Below, piece by piece: positions 1 through 11,821 of a stretch of DNA of 64,000 nt (its first letter is position 1; every line of letters starts with the position of its first letter). The position numbers and the translations under genes are program-made. The notes under the pieces were generated by a model. The model did not search any database and had not been told where the DNA came from. It worked only from the letters and a program-made list of their open reading frames with translations. This DNA is from Cristatella mucedo. Its lineage: Eukaryota > Bryozoa > Phylactolaemata > Cristatellidae. The stretch spans positions 4,372,001-4,436,000 of the forward strand of contig WPIO01000002.1 of assembly GCA_009760855.2 (NCBI GenBank), read 5' to 3'.

Positions 1-164
1 TTGTCAATCTCTGAGCTATTTGAATTCTTAAAGACCTCTAAGAAAACACTTCCGTTTACTTTGTGCTCATTTAGCGAGGCTGTTTCTTAATCAATCTTGT
101 CTCATTCGAAGAAAAATTGAAGCTTTCTGTCGGCACAATCTCTTAAGTTGGCTCGAGGCAAAAC

Positions 165-480
165 TAATCAAGTTGTGTCATAACAGCGGGTGGTACGCGT
201 GTTTGGATAATAGTTCTGATAGGTAGGCTGGAGCCTCAGAATAAAGGGACCTACAAGTGAGTGGCATAACTTTGAGGTCGATACGCTGCGTGACAGTAAG
301 ATAGTGCAGTCGGCGAGCAGTGATGTGGTGCGGTGGGGCAACTGCGAGGCTCGCGCAACAAGTACGTGCGACTGTAGACATGCAACAGTAGACAAGCCAG
401 GTGCAGAGTTCCGTACCAACTGTAAGCGCCTGATTGCATCGGCCGGTAGACCCTTCTGCACGGAATTGAGGGACAGGATT
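165..480 (-). mobile_element. LINE-A fragment (C-terminal coding region)
   Basis: Degenerate minus-strand match to the LINE-A C-terminal region in mixed frames: AIRRLQLV, then the CHSLVGPFI segment, then the QPTYQNYY segment. Frames shift several times. No 3' tail is present. Confidence 0.6.
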
Positions 481-928
481 CCATAGGGGATGCTGCTACT
501 CTAGGGACGGACTCTCTGATCCTGTCTATCTGGCTGACAAAGAAGCTAGAGAAGCGATCACCTAGGTCACCACAAGATCACAAAATTTAGAGTTAACCCA
601 GGAGCGGTTAATGACTTGGCTGATAATAGATAGATATCAGCATTTTTAATTGTGAATCTGCGGTTCAACATTATTTGTATAGAAGCTAGAAATGGTCCAT
701 GATAGGATCGATCGGTATGATCTGCAATAGTCCACGTATGTCTTCAGTCCTGATGGCTAGTGTGCGTTCTTGTGCTTAGTAGACCTAGTTAGTTTAATGT
801 CTGTGGTCAAACGCCGTCTCCATGAGGGCGCACAGTCAGCTAGTGTGTCGCGTTATGTCATTCTACCAATGACGATAGGTCAGAAGGGGGGTTGAACAGC
901 AGACGTGACGATGACATTCTCGCATCAA
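481..928. other. no recognised feature
   Basis: Stops in all frames at short intervals. No repeat shared with the rest of the window was seen. Confidence 0.5.
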
Positions 929-1449
929 TGTCAAGTATCTTGAGGTTTCGCAATTCACAAGTGATTTTGGATGCAGATGATGGCACACTGTAGGTTGAAT
1001 GAGATCAGGATGTGATCAGATGAGCAGGAATTTTTAATAATATGGGGTAATAGCATTCAGCTGTGGGACAATAATTAATCGATTATGTAACCTTTGTTAT
1101 GAGTAGAGCCAAGCACATTAGCACAAGAGAAAATGAGTCAGTCAGTGCACTAAATTCGGCATTTAAGGCTTTATTTAAGTTGTCAACATGATGCAAAAAC
1201 TCACTAATTGTAAGGAAGACGAAATTTCTTTCACACAGAATCGAGATGAGATTAGAATAATCTGAGATAAACGAGGGGTTGCTACCTGGGGCGAGCCATT
1301 ATTCCATTACAACTGTACGCTATTACCCCATATTATTAACAGATTATGCTCATCTGATCACATTTAAATCTCATTTAATCTATAGTGTGTGCCCTCATCC
1401 GTATCCAAAATAATTTGTGAATCGCGTAACCTCAAGACACTTGACAAGT
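929..1449. repeat. inverted repeat (MITE- or foldback-like)
   Basis: Arms 929-1063 and 1310-1449 are reverse complements with roughly four bases in five matching. They share GTGATCAGATGAGCA and TTAATAATATGGGGTAATAG in opposite orientation. About 246 bases separate them, with no coding potential seen. No clear target-site duplication was found. Confidence 0.65.
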
Positions 1450-2791
1450 GCCTACAAAGATTGCTGACGGCTTGGCTCGGTACCATCCCTCTCTTTCTCC
1501 CTCCCCTCTGAGTCAAGGTTTCTTTGGCAGACAGGGTTCTTGTTTTTCTGACCGATACATTGTTAAAGCTTTATCGGCATCACGTATGCTCTCTCACTTC
1601 CCAAGCTATGCTCAACGGAGATTGAGCTTTATTTATTTATTTGCAGCAGATTTTGAAGGCAAGTGGTTGCGACAAAACATCTAGTTAATCGCCATCCTTA
1701 CCAAAAATAGAAGCCGTGTGAGTCGAGGGTACTGCTGATGGCTTACTTAGCGTGGCTCGAATTCAGACTGCATTTCTGAGGACGGAGCAATTGAACACAG
1801 CGCCTGCTGCTGCTGCACGTTCAAGCCCGGTGACCACTACGGTGAGCAAAATGGCCAGCTGCTCTGCTAAGAATGCAGCTAAGGTGCAGCAAAAACCCGC
1901 AAGCTTTCATTCCAGGTATCGCACAGCCTGCGAGCACCTTCCGTTACCATTATGGTTTGCTGCTTGAAGAAAGTTTCAGATAGCATTTTCGACGTCGTTG
2001 CTAGTGCATGCCGATAAGACCTTGATCGCAGTGCAACGAGCTCTAGACTATAGATTGTAGATCCTGGATGCAGTCGCGCTGCACACAAAAGAAGGAGAAA
2101 GTTCTGCTTCAAGCCAACAACTGTGTCCAAATTCAAATCCTATAATTAGGGGCAGAAATTTAGCTTACAAAGTCATATAATCAGGTCTACCTTCAGTACA
2201 AATGTGATAGGAGTGGCTGCATTACGATCCCTAATGAATCAACTAGATATTTGAGACCCACTGTCGACCTTAATTAGTGCTCTGCTGCTCATTGAGGAAA
2301 CAGGAGAAATACTCTACATTTTGATGAGAAAAATATAGCTTAATTTTGAAATTCTAGCGCTGTCTTAGCTTGCCAAGATTATTAAAATAAAAATACTACA
2401 TTTTATTGGCACTCAAAGAGAGCTAACTCTCTTTCTAAACACTTCTTGGAGGCTAGAAAGAAAGAATGCCAGCTGCTAAAACAATGAACATTTGCTGCAG
2501 GCATAATCATATTAATAGCGATTCACAAGGATGAAGCACATGCTGTGATGAGTGAGTGGGTGTATAGATTTTCTTAAAATTGTATAAGTCGGGTGATGCC
2601 TTGATGATAATTGCTAGAGAGTCCTAGGGGTTTCTGGCACACAAAATCTAAAGCGGTAACTCGAAGACTTGAGGTACAGCTAAACTAGCTGAGTCGTTGG
2701 AGCGGGTATCCAAGGGAAAGCCTATAAGGATAGAGAAGGATTCGTAATTTGTATGCTTATGCGTGCCCAAACTTTGCCTCATTACGAATAT
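1450..2791. other. no recognised feature
   Basis: Only short open frames (under 90 codons) without splice support or recognisable motifs. Confidence 0.5.
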
Positions 2792-2905
2792 TACCATTAA
2801 TCATTCGGTCATGCTTTTATTGCAGCATCTTTCAAGTGCCTACAAAGAGAATGAATTCTCTGAGGGTGCTATAAAATATATTAATATCATTATTATCATT
2901 ATGTA
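2792..2905 (+). mobile_element. LINE-A 3' end, severely truncated
   Basis: Contains the GCAGCAT segment, the terminal hairpin (AAGTGCCTA...TTCTCTGAGGGTGCT) and an AT-rich tail. Nothing of the coding region remains. Confidence 0.65.
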
Positions 2906-3200
2906 ATTCAGATGGGTAAGCCGGAGCAATATGATTATGAGGGGACCTAAAGTGAGTAATCGGACCTAAAAACTGACCACTGCATATCGAAGAGAAGTGC
3001 TGCGATGCAGCGGTAACAAAGTTCAAGACAGAAAAACCTAGCTGCCACGCTTAGCATCATATGCAAGTGTCTTATAGCACAAATGGGAGGATCTGCAAAG
3101 AGAAAGATTGACAGTAGTTTTGAATAAATGTTACTCATGCACTGGCTAGCTTGGTTGTGGCATCCTTATCTAAACAGTTCTACATTTTTGGGATCAGTAT
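2905..3200 (-). mobile_element. LINE-A coding fragment
   Basis: Minus-strand pieces of the LINE-A C-terminal region (YPSEL near LAPAYLSDL, then the upstream SKLVHAF region). It lies tail-to-body against the plus-strand LINE-A end at 2792. Confidence 0.5.
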
Positions 3201-3469
3201 GATTAAAAGCATCCTGCTCTGTCAATGCCCTTATCCGGGCTTTGCTTTGATACACCGGTCAGCTGCTGGCTGAGATCACCACTTGCAGTGTTTGTTGGGC
3301 TGCTATTTCAGTCGGTGAAAGCAAACGAGTGGCTCCAACTAGCATTTATCCGGTAGGCTAAGACCCGCCTAACCTTGCCTTGTGTTCATCCGTACATCGT
3401 AAGAGTGCAACTCGTATACGCTTTGGATGGCGAACCAGAGTATTGATACTGCATCACGTCAGACATGGG
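3201..3469. other. no recognised feature
   Basis: Downstream flank of CA-A. A poly(A) signal is not evident. Confidence 0.4.
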
Positions 3470-3902
3470 AGCTTTGTCGTCAAATCATCCTGCCATTCAG
3501 GGGTTACACAGAGCGGCAGTTACTCGGATCAGAGATTAGGTCGCCTTCAAGCAACCGAAGCTTCTTCAGACAGCACGCCACTGCTGTGAGAAGGAAGCCA
3601 ACGGAAGTAAAAATTTAGCACCAAGCGAAATCTAATGGGGAGTCGAGGCGCCAAACGCAATCAGTAGAAAACTAGCAACGTTAGAAAGCTCAAAATTGGG
3701 CCATCCAGATACAGGTTATCTCGAATATCTTACAAATATTCCTTTAATATTTTATTTTTAATATTTTAATATTTAATACTTACTATTGTTATATTTAATA
3801 TTTGTTAGTCAAGTCATTTAGGCTCTTAACTTATTTGACTTAACTCACTGCCAAAACCTAGCTTGGGTCGTTTATGTAAACTGCCCTTTTTTCAAACACA
3901 CA

Positions 3903-4048
3903 ATCAAATTACACACTTACATCACCGTGTTCCAAGAATTCCGTTTTTCTGTATTTTTAATCACATGATAGCAAGATCAAATTACACACTTACATCACCG
4001 TGTTCCAAGAATTCCGTTTTTCTGTATTTTTAATCACATGGTAGAAAG
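3903..4048 (+). repeat. 73-bp tandem duplication
   Basis: Two adjacent 73-bp units (3903-3975 and 3976-4048) starting ATCAAATTACACACTTAC. They differ at about two positions near the end, which suggests a recent duplication. Confidence 0.9.
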
Positions 4049-5027
4049 ATCTATAGATACGGCTTTAGTTACGAAAATTTTTCAAATATTGTTTCTTGCC
4101 ATGAAAAAAAACTGAACCGAAATTGGGCATCACTATTAAACCGAATATGGTTTTCCCGACTTGCCTAACGCATTCGCATAGAAAAAATAACTAAGGCTGA
4201 TTGTATAAATATTGCTTGCACTAGAAGCATTTCATTGTAGAATTGTAATATTTTCTCCGAATCTCGAGGAGTGTTTACACTACCGTCTCGGACTTTATCC
4301 AGTTCACCGTTTTGAAGGGGCAGCACCTCGAGAGATCAATCGGAGCCAAGATGTGAAATTAAATTATTCGATTTCGTCAAAAAATCACTTTTTCAGCAAT
4401 CGCATAAACATTGAGCTAAGTTATACAACATATGATTCAAAGCCAGCTCAGCAGAGTTGTTCGTGTTCGTTGCAGAGAGTGAGTTAAAAAGCCGCCTAGA
4501 CGGAAGTAGGGAAAGAGCGTCACTTGCCGACTGACAGCTAATTGTGATCGGATGGCAACGCAGGAACTAGCACACGCACTCGCTGTATGGCGGCGATGTT
4601 AGCATCATATGCTAAGTACGCTTGGTTAGATTTGAGGCCGTACTGGGATGGATCCACAACTGGTGTCGAGCGTCATCACACCTGCCCAGAAAAAAAACAA
4701 GTAGGCCTCATACCTTAATGCTGTGGTTATTAACAGCAGCTTCTCCTGAATTCAGGACAAACAATACCATATATGGACCAACATTATTTTTTGGCAAACT
4801 GCCTTTGGTCGTCGAATATGGCATGGCCCAAACTGGGTAATTTTCCGACATTTAGGAGTGCTCCGATGACTGCTACGCCTTCCATATGGGTCATGGGCAC
4901 TGTCAGATAGCGATATTTGACCTTACAGTGCACAAAGTGAGCCTAGAAGATTCCGAGGCAGTTCATGTCTGTCTGAAGAAATAAGCTCGTCCAAAGAATT
5001 TGATGAGGTTGATACACCTGCCCAGCT

Positions 5028-5170
5028 GGTCTGGCTCAGTGGTTAAGGCGCTCGCCCCGACCATAGTCAAGGTTAATCTATTTGATGGCCGAGGACGTGG
5101 GCTCCAGCCCGGTGGCATACGTGAAGTTTCAGAACAGAGATTAGTTTGCCTTAGGAAACTGCACAAATTA
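5028..5170 (+). mobile_element. SINE-2 copy (tRNA head, LINE-A-like tail)
   Basis: Starts with a tRNA-like A-box region (TGGCTCAGTGGTTAAGGCGC). A B-box-like GTGGGCTCCAGCCC follows. The tail is a degenerate version of the LINE-A 3' hairpin (CAGAGATTAG...CCTTAGGAAACTGCACAAAT) and a T/A-rich end. It lies in a CA-A intron. Confidence 0.65.
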
Positions 5171-5905
5171 ACTATATATTTATTTATATTTATATACCTA
5201 AATTACAACGAACGGGATTATTCTGTCAGTTATATGAAGATCTCGGTCTTTTTTCGAGAAGACTGGGTAGTTGTGCTCAGGTGAGAACTAACTCGGCCAG
5301 ACAGTGCTTGCCGTTCAGCCCATGCTCGGAGCCGCTCTTCCTTGGAAGTAAAAATGAAACTGCGAGATCTCCAAATTATGTCCAGGGCGTCTCCTCTTAT
5401 TAAGTGGGCCGCCCGCGTCAGATTACTATCCGGGAGGGCACCTTAAATGCGAATCAGTTGCTGATGTCCTGTCAGTGCATATAAGAGCAGGCACCTGAAA
5501 TGGATGCTCATCGCTATTGTGCTGCCACCTGCAGGTTTTACAGATGTATGGTGTACAGCTAGTCTCTGCAGGTTCACTCCGCAAAGAGAGTACTTAGGAC
5601 ATCCTCGAAGCATATTGTGACCGGTTCCAACTACTACCGAGGAGGATAATGCTGATAACAATAAGGCACTTGTTTGGGGTTCTTAGAGAGCAAAATTTCA
5701 TTGTAGGCCCTCGGCATAAAGCTTTTGATAGCGTACCATCGTTGACTAACACCGCTGAGTGGTTTCGACGATATTCGTAAGTAGTCTCTGCAAGGTCGGC
5801 ATCTTGTACTACAGTGTCGTTATATATGTCGACTGAGGACTGTGGTTCTCCATGCTTGCTAACCTTCCACGCTGTGTTTAATTGATCCCTGGCATGAGGA
5901 CCATC

Positions 5906-8685
5906 AAATGCCGTGTTATTGAATCGGCTGGCGCGTAGCACCAGAGGTCAGTATTCAACTCCAAATAAAATTGGTAAATATAGTTTCCTTGTCAAAAGGA
6001 AAGACCGTGTGGGATGCGAGATCAACTTCTTAACTTGCAAACCTAGCTGATGGCTTAAATTTATTGAACATAAGAAAGAGTGAATACTTGCCGAGCTGTT
6101 GACACATGTTTTGAGTTGCACTGTGCCAGTCCAATTTCAAAACTGTACAGAAAAAATCGGAATCATGGTCAGAAGTCCTCTGAAAAATTACCTTCTTGGT
6201 GTCTATTCAAAATATTTCATTGTCCATAACGAGGATTTTTACGAGATGTGAATTTCTTCGGAGACAGATGGTATGCACTTGCTGCGGTCAGCTACAACGC
6301 TTGTAGCAGAGCCAAGCCGAGACCATTCCGACAGCCTCCGAAGCAGCTGCTTGCCTTTGCCGTCCTTCGTTTGAGAAAGTTTCCTGCGATATGGTCCATC
6401 AAGGGTTAACGATTTCCCGCATGCCAGCAAGCAGCTTCCTGTGTCACACACAGACAGCAGGACACAGAGGCAGCACAGCAGGACTCCGTCTTCATCTTCC
6501 CTGACTATGATTTAAGGACTAACTTTTTCAGGAGCAACTGGGACGACCGCACAGAGGGAGCGCACTACGCTGCTTGCTGTAAGTAAATTTACCAAGCCCA
6601 GCACACATTCGAAGGCAAGCATGTATGTACTGTCAATTTGATTGATATTCAATGTCTACTAAATATTAAGAACGCTCATCTTCATAACAATGCTAAGAAT
6701 ATTCTGTATCCTAAAACAAGCAATAGACCAATAGCAAAATTTCTAGTTATGAAATGTCAGTTAATTGCAACTGCATTTCAATTATTTCTGGAGACAGTGG
6801 TTCAGTCTATCAAGAAAATAAGTAAAATAACTCTATATTCCCAGTATTCTGCTCTACTTGAATAACTTTTAGACTGTGACACTCGCCACGATAAAACCGC
6901 ACTTACGAAAGTGGATGACCGCGAAGAAGAAATGCCTATTTAAAAAACAATGTCGTTCCAAACGCAGTTTCCTGGATCTAATAACACGTGCTCTACTACT
7001 ACTAGATTCTCCGCCGTCTGCATAGTACATGAGCGATACGGTTTACACGTAGTGCAAGAGCTACGGAGAAGGGGTGGGGCATTCACCTTCCCTACACAGT
7101 GCGACAGCGACCTGGGCCGCCCGCTGTTCCTATGCCCCGTCCCTGCACGCCACCGATAACGAAATTGGGTCATAATTCCACTCGAAGAGCAACCGCTGAG
7201 TTCGCGTTGAAGAAACACTATGATTTTTCTCTATAATTTGTATTACTTATTATATAGCGCCGCCGACATGAAAATCTTTTGGGTCTTACCCACTGACGTC
7301 AAAACGTTGCAGGTCCTGGCCCCTAGATGAAAATACTGGCGCCGGCACTGTCTAATCCTTGGCTTCGTGGGCTAAGCAGGTTGAAGCTGACCGAGAACTG
7401 CCCATGGTGACTCGAGCGTATCCCCCAGAGACAAACGAAGTGCGTGCACTTGATTCCCGTCACGAGTGGGAAGCCACTGTGATCGTTCATTCTTCAGCGA
7501 CGGACTGAGATTGCGAGCGGAGTTGTCGCTCAGTGAAGGCTGAAGTAGAGAAAACCACTGAGAAAATTTGCCATGTAATTAATTTTTGGAATAAACCCGG
7601 GTGGGTGGGCTTGCTAGATCTAGACTCTGACAGCTCTGGAATCTTGACCCCCATTGCCATCATTCGCCGATACCCAACTGTCGAAGTGAGTGTATAGGCA
7701 AGGAATGCAGCATACAATTAGGGAAGGATTTTTTCGTAGGTGATTGTACATAGTTAAACAAGATGCTTCCTCCATAGTAAGCCTCTGTGACAATTTCAAA
7801 TAAGTAGATTGATTAGCCGAGAAATAAGCACAAGCACCCCAAGCTCTAACAAAAAAAGAAGCCTGCAGTTGCATCTCTAATTGACAGGGCACGAGTGACA
7901 CATGGTAGACAGTGCTCAGCAGCAGGAGCCGACAGCTTATTGAGACCTGAATGCAGCAGCGTCCTTGGCGTTGTGGAAAATTGCTGGACTCTCTACCTTG
8001 AACTAAAATTCGTAGCTTTGAGCAGGAGTGCTGTAGCAGCCATGGGGTGGCAAACGCGGCATTACAATGGTGCAATTATAACAGAACTTACTAACAGACA
8101 AAAATAAATTCCTTAAATTGTAGGCAAAAATTAGATCCTAAATCCATACCATCCAACAAGCTTCCCTAGCTACGACCTTCCGCTGAGCTTCCAAACGGTT
8201 CGCCAACCCAATTGGTCATCGCATCGCCCGCTGATCTATCTATTAAAAATATCAAACGGCTGCTGATTGGTGACCAATTAACCACGAGAGAAGTTTGACA
8301 ATACCTTCGGCTAGTGGATGCGTATCTGAAACCATTCCGGACAATTTTTATTCGTTTGACCATTTTGAGCTGAAAGGTTAAACAATAGTATGGGAGTTGT
8401 TGGCTACAATTTTCTTGGATATAAACCATTCAGTATTTAAGTTGCTATCTGATCCTCAAAAAAACGTAATTGCCATCCGATTCCTTCTGTCGACAGCATG
8501 GCTTTTTATGCACAAGACTTTTCGGACTTAACCAAAATCGTCCAAAGCGACATTATTATGTAAATTTCTGGATATTTGTAAACTTACGTTGACGATACGA
8601 CAACAATTAGTTACACTATTAAATTGCCTCTGCGCCAACATGTGGCTGGCTTGAGTAAGCTCTTAATGCAACTCAGGTTAATGTA
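5906..8685. other. CA-A upstream flank, no recognised feature
   Basis: Searched for the missing first CA exon and the shared promoter block; neither was found. Open frames up to 151 codons (7620-8075, minus) show no known motif. Confidence 0.45.
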
Positions 8686-8960
8686 ATGTAATGTATCTCC
8701 GTATGTAGTCCACAGTCATAAAGACCATGTGGTTGTTACGCAGGAGAGTTTTGTCTAGCGCACTCACAGCCTAAGCGGCTTTCGGTACACATTCAGTAGC
8801 CAACAGATTTCGTCTCACGAAACAAAGAGAAAGTGGGAAGCATAGCAGAGTGAGGAGAGCAGTTGAGGTAGTGAGTAGCATGCAAGTAGCAGCTCAGGAC
8901 CGCTGAAAAGAATAAGCCATAGTCGGCAGTGGGAGAGTAGGTTAGCGTCCACGTTGTGCA
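8686..8960 (-). mobile_element. LINE-B 3' fragment
   Basis: Minus-strand copy of the LINE-B end: GTAACAACC / TTTGTGACT block, TTCGTGAGACGAAAT, CCGAAAGCC and a TACATTACATTA tail. It matches the 3' ends at 24.1 kb and 54.2 kb. Confidence 0.6.
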
Positions 8961-9403
8961 CTTCGTGCGTACGAGTCCTAGAGCAGCGGCTTCACAGTGC
9001 GCTTTCTGCTCACTACTGTGACCTTCAGCTCGATCTTGTTCGCCGTCACTATTCCTCCGTTCGAACTTATCATGTCAGAGCCTGTTTTAGTGGTGACTTA
9101 AAATATATCTATGTAAAGAAATTGCTGCAATCTATTTTCTCAACAAGTTTCCTTGATCAGCATTTCGAGTCCTTCAATTTGCTCGGAAACTCATATTATC
9201 GGCAGCTACGAAAACTCTCTACAAAAGATGCTCCTCGAAAGGTTTCCCACTTTCAAATTCAAAGAGACGCCACCACTACGTGAGGAAACACTCAAAAAAT
9301 ACTTCGTAAAGAGTAGACGTTAGCTCGATATCAATAGCAGATTCGGGAGAGTATTTTTCAAGGTTGAAGTACTACATCCTTATTTATATTCTAGATTGTA
9401 CCA
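8961..9403. other. unassigned open stretch
   Basis: A 109-codon plus-strand frame (8954-9283) lies between LINE-B and LINE-A debris. It may be part of a LINE, but no motif was recognised. Confidence 0.35.
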
Positions 9404-10020
9404 ATGAAAGATTATTGTAGATCGTACCAATCGATTCTAGCAAAGGCAAAGTCTAGCTTTCACATAAAAATTGTTGACTTAAAGATGCAGAATCCAAAAA
9501 TGCTGATGCCGATGATTAATCATCTCCTTAACCACTCCCAGGTTAGTTCCTTACCTAGTGATCTCAATGATGATCTAGCTGATCGCTTCCCTGCCCTCTT
9601 TGTCAACAAGATAGACAAGATCAGTGAGTCCATACCTCAAATGGCAGCATCCCCCTGAAATCCTGTCTTTCAATTCCATGCAGTACCTCATTGTCTACAT
9701 TCAAGGAGGTCACTAGAAACATCGTCCTGAAGTTCATGTCTCAATTAAAGAAGACAACTATTCCTCTGGACCCTAATCCACTGTCCTAATTTGACGAGAC
9801 ATTGATTTGCTGCTGCCATGCATAACTAATCTAATAAATAAGTCATTAGTCTCAGGTTATGTCCTAGCACCTTTCAATAAAGCTGTAGTCAGGCCACTTC
9901 TTAAGGTACACTATCCTACCTCTACCCTACGATTACGGACTACTTACCACAGGAGCTCTCTACAGATAACTATTAGCTCCCGGGCTCTTTTTCTAAATGC
10001 GACTACCGTAGCTAAGTATT
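9404..10020 (+). mobile_element. LINE-A fragment, linker before reverse transcriptase
   Basis: The open stretch 9404-9658 matches the region between endonuclease and reverse transcriptase of CR1-like LINEs (LADRFPALFVNKIDKI). Downstream, SLVSGYVLAPFNKAVVRPLL matches the start of the RT domain and its counterpart at 27.95 kb. Stops and frameshifts separate the pieces. Confidence 0.65.
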
Positions 10021-10179
10021 TCTAAGCCGGATTGCCAAACAAGCCAAGTAATTATACATTCGGTGATGAGTATGGCAACCTCTGTAGTCAAGTTATGACA
10101 GAATTGTATTCAACCCCCCCCCCTTCGGTTGCTAAAGGATGTGCTATGGCATTTGATTAATCAGGAGGTAGAAAGAAAA

Positions 10180-10300
10180 ATGTTTGCTCTGACCCGCTGG
10201 GGGCGCCATAGCATGACTCCTTCACGCTTGGCTGAACTACTTCATCTCTTGGATCCATAAATTATCTGTGCCATTTTTTCACTTAAAGTTCTTTGGCGAC
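10180..10300 (+). mobile_element. LINE-B fragment upstream of a dispersed repeat, plus SINE-1-like 3' scrap
   Basis: Matches LINE-B (SRLAELLHLLD) up to about 10255. It then matches the SINE-1 3' region seen at 12.99 kb (CACTTAAAG...GGCGAC). The LINE-B match resumes at about 10960. Confidence 0.45.
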
Positions 10301-10454
10301 TGTGGCAGCCTACGGATATCCTGTCGTCAGGCTGGGTAGCGCGACCGAGCGACAAACCTCCTGCCTCCAACGCCAAGCACGCCTTATTCAGAGGAACTAC
10401 GCCGGCCACGCCCAGTGTACGCACTCTAAACGACAGCTTCTCTTTTGCTCTCTC

Positions 10455-10499
<45 letters not shown>

Positions 10500-10536
10500 C
10501 TCTCCATCCTCTCTCTCGCTCTCTCTCTCTTCTCTC

Positions 10537-10568
<32 letters not shown>

Positions 10569-10863
10569 CTCTCTCTTCTCTCTCTCCTCTCTCTCTCGCT
10601 CTCTCTCTCTCTCTTTCGCTCTCTCTCTCCCTTCTCTCGTGTACTAATCAGGCAGCTCTTTTATTTCACGCTGGCACTGTTTCGCACTGCCGAGCCATTG
10701 TTCGCTCCTCAAATCGCTCGACAGCTGGCTGCAGTTCATGGTAGACGGGTATTCCCACAGATACCGTCAATGCCCGGATTGGCGGCTCGACTACTTATTC
10801 ATCAGCCGCGAGCCATCGTCCATACCCTCAACTGCTCGAAAGTCTGCTGCTGCGTAGGCAGAC
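10301..10863 (+). repeat. dispersed LTR-like repeat C, copy 1
   Basis: Starts TGTGGCAGCC and matches 19451-19825 on both sides of an internal CT-rich expansion. It sits between two parts of a LINE-B copy, so it probably arrived as a mobile element. The TG start suggests an LTR, but no partner or interior was found. Confidence 0.5.
10443..10638 (+). repeat. (CT)n imperfect microsatellite
   Basis: About 195 bases of interrupted CT dinucleotides within repeat C. The Ser/Leu-rich open frames across it are artefacts. Confidence 0.95.
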
Positions 10864-10959
10864 TTAACCCTTAAAGGGCAGAGGTTTACTGTTCTAGGCC
10901 GCCTGAATCAGCGTTCTCTCGTAGTGATACAAGCTTCTGCTCGGTGAATACATGTCTGT

Positions 10960-11255
10960 ATAATTAAATCCCGCAACTCTTACTCGACGACATATCAGCT
11001 TCTTCGGCAGTCTGACCTCGTCCGTCCAGCCTTCTTGAGCTGTTACTTCTTCCCCAATGGCTTCCTCGACTCTACTATCAATTCAGCTATACGTCTCACT
11101 TTCTCTTGGTTGTATGGCTGGAAGAACTCTGACGGTTTTCTCGCGCGCACCTAAAGCTACGTAGGCACTGGGTGTGCTATCAAAAACTCTCCATCTCAAT
11201 ACTCGCCTTATTCGGTTGTTTGTCTTTGCGGAGTTACTGACGGAGACATATTTTG
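10960..11255 (+). mobile_element. LINE-B 3' fragment downstream of repeat C
   Basis: C-terminal LINE-B block (TCCAGCCTTCTTGAGCTG and TCACTTTCTCTTGG) and 3' UTR (TTGCGGAGTTACTGACGGAGACAT). It continues the copy interrupted at 10.3 kb. Confidence 0.55.
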
Positions 11256-11560
11256 ATAACGACCGATTAACGCACGTGAATCAAAATCTGAACATCTGCA
11301 ACTGAGCTAATATAGGCTGATCGAGCAATTCGACCAAAATTTCAATGCTTGCATCAAAATGAAACTGCAAATCACTCGAAGAGATTGACTTCTCGTCGGG
11401 TGCCACACTTATGTTCGTTTTCGCTGGTATTATTATCGTTTCCAGAGCTTGACTAGATCTGTCAACATGCTGGCTCTACTACATTTTCCTGAAACCAGCT
11501 GAAGCTGAGACCTTTTTCTCATGCCTTTGCCTGCTGCTTCAGAATATTTCTTGAATTCCG

Positions 11561-11821
11561 TTGCAAGGTATCAGATTCACGCCTAATGCCGCGCTTGCGA
11601 AGAAGTCGTCCGATTACCTCCGTCTCTGCGTCGACTATCGTGACCTCAACGACGTTGCGATAAGAGATGGGTATCCTCTAATAAACTTCGCAGATTTACC
11701 AGAAAATATTTGCAGGGCTACATACTCTTCATGTCTAGATATGGGATCTGGTTGCCATCAGGTTGCGGTAGCTGGAGGCGAGCCTTGTCTTTGGTTGCCA
11801 TATGGCCCTTTATATGACTAA
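11561..11821 (+). mobile_element. Ty3/gypsy reverse transcriptase remnant
   Basis: An 86-codon open stretch carries the LRLCVDYRDLND motif, then YPLINFADLPENI and a degenerate LDMGSG..QV motif. These are RT blocks of Metaviridae LTR retrotransposons. The polyprotein ends at a TAG, and no YXDD box, integrase or flanking LTR pair is seen. It is a fragment. Confidence 0.75.

Larger units (their letters stand above)
3470..5901 (-). pseudogene. CA-A: decayed alpha-carbonic anhydrase copy
   Basis: Five of the six CA exons are recognisable in order: 5901-5737 (165 nt, still open), 5441-5292 (150 nt against 158), 4942-4779 (164 against 169), 4681-4528 (154 against 155) and about 3580-3470. No match to exon 1 was found upstream. 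Lesions: the acceptor before the first remaining exon reads TG instead of AG; net length changes shift the frame in three exons; the second zinc histidine is Tyr (QFHFYF); the 5292 donor is lost; the 4528 donor is GC; exon 4 has an in-frame stop near its end; exon 5 has TAG in the conserved CVCWLVL region; exon 6 has a TAA just before PLNGR. It is a unitary, intron-containing pseudogene, not a retrocopy. Confidence 0.82.

Noticed and set aside
10293-10874. Ser/Leu-rich 193-codon frame
   Set aside because: Produced by the (CT)n tract; both overlapping frames are open for the same reason.
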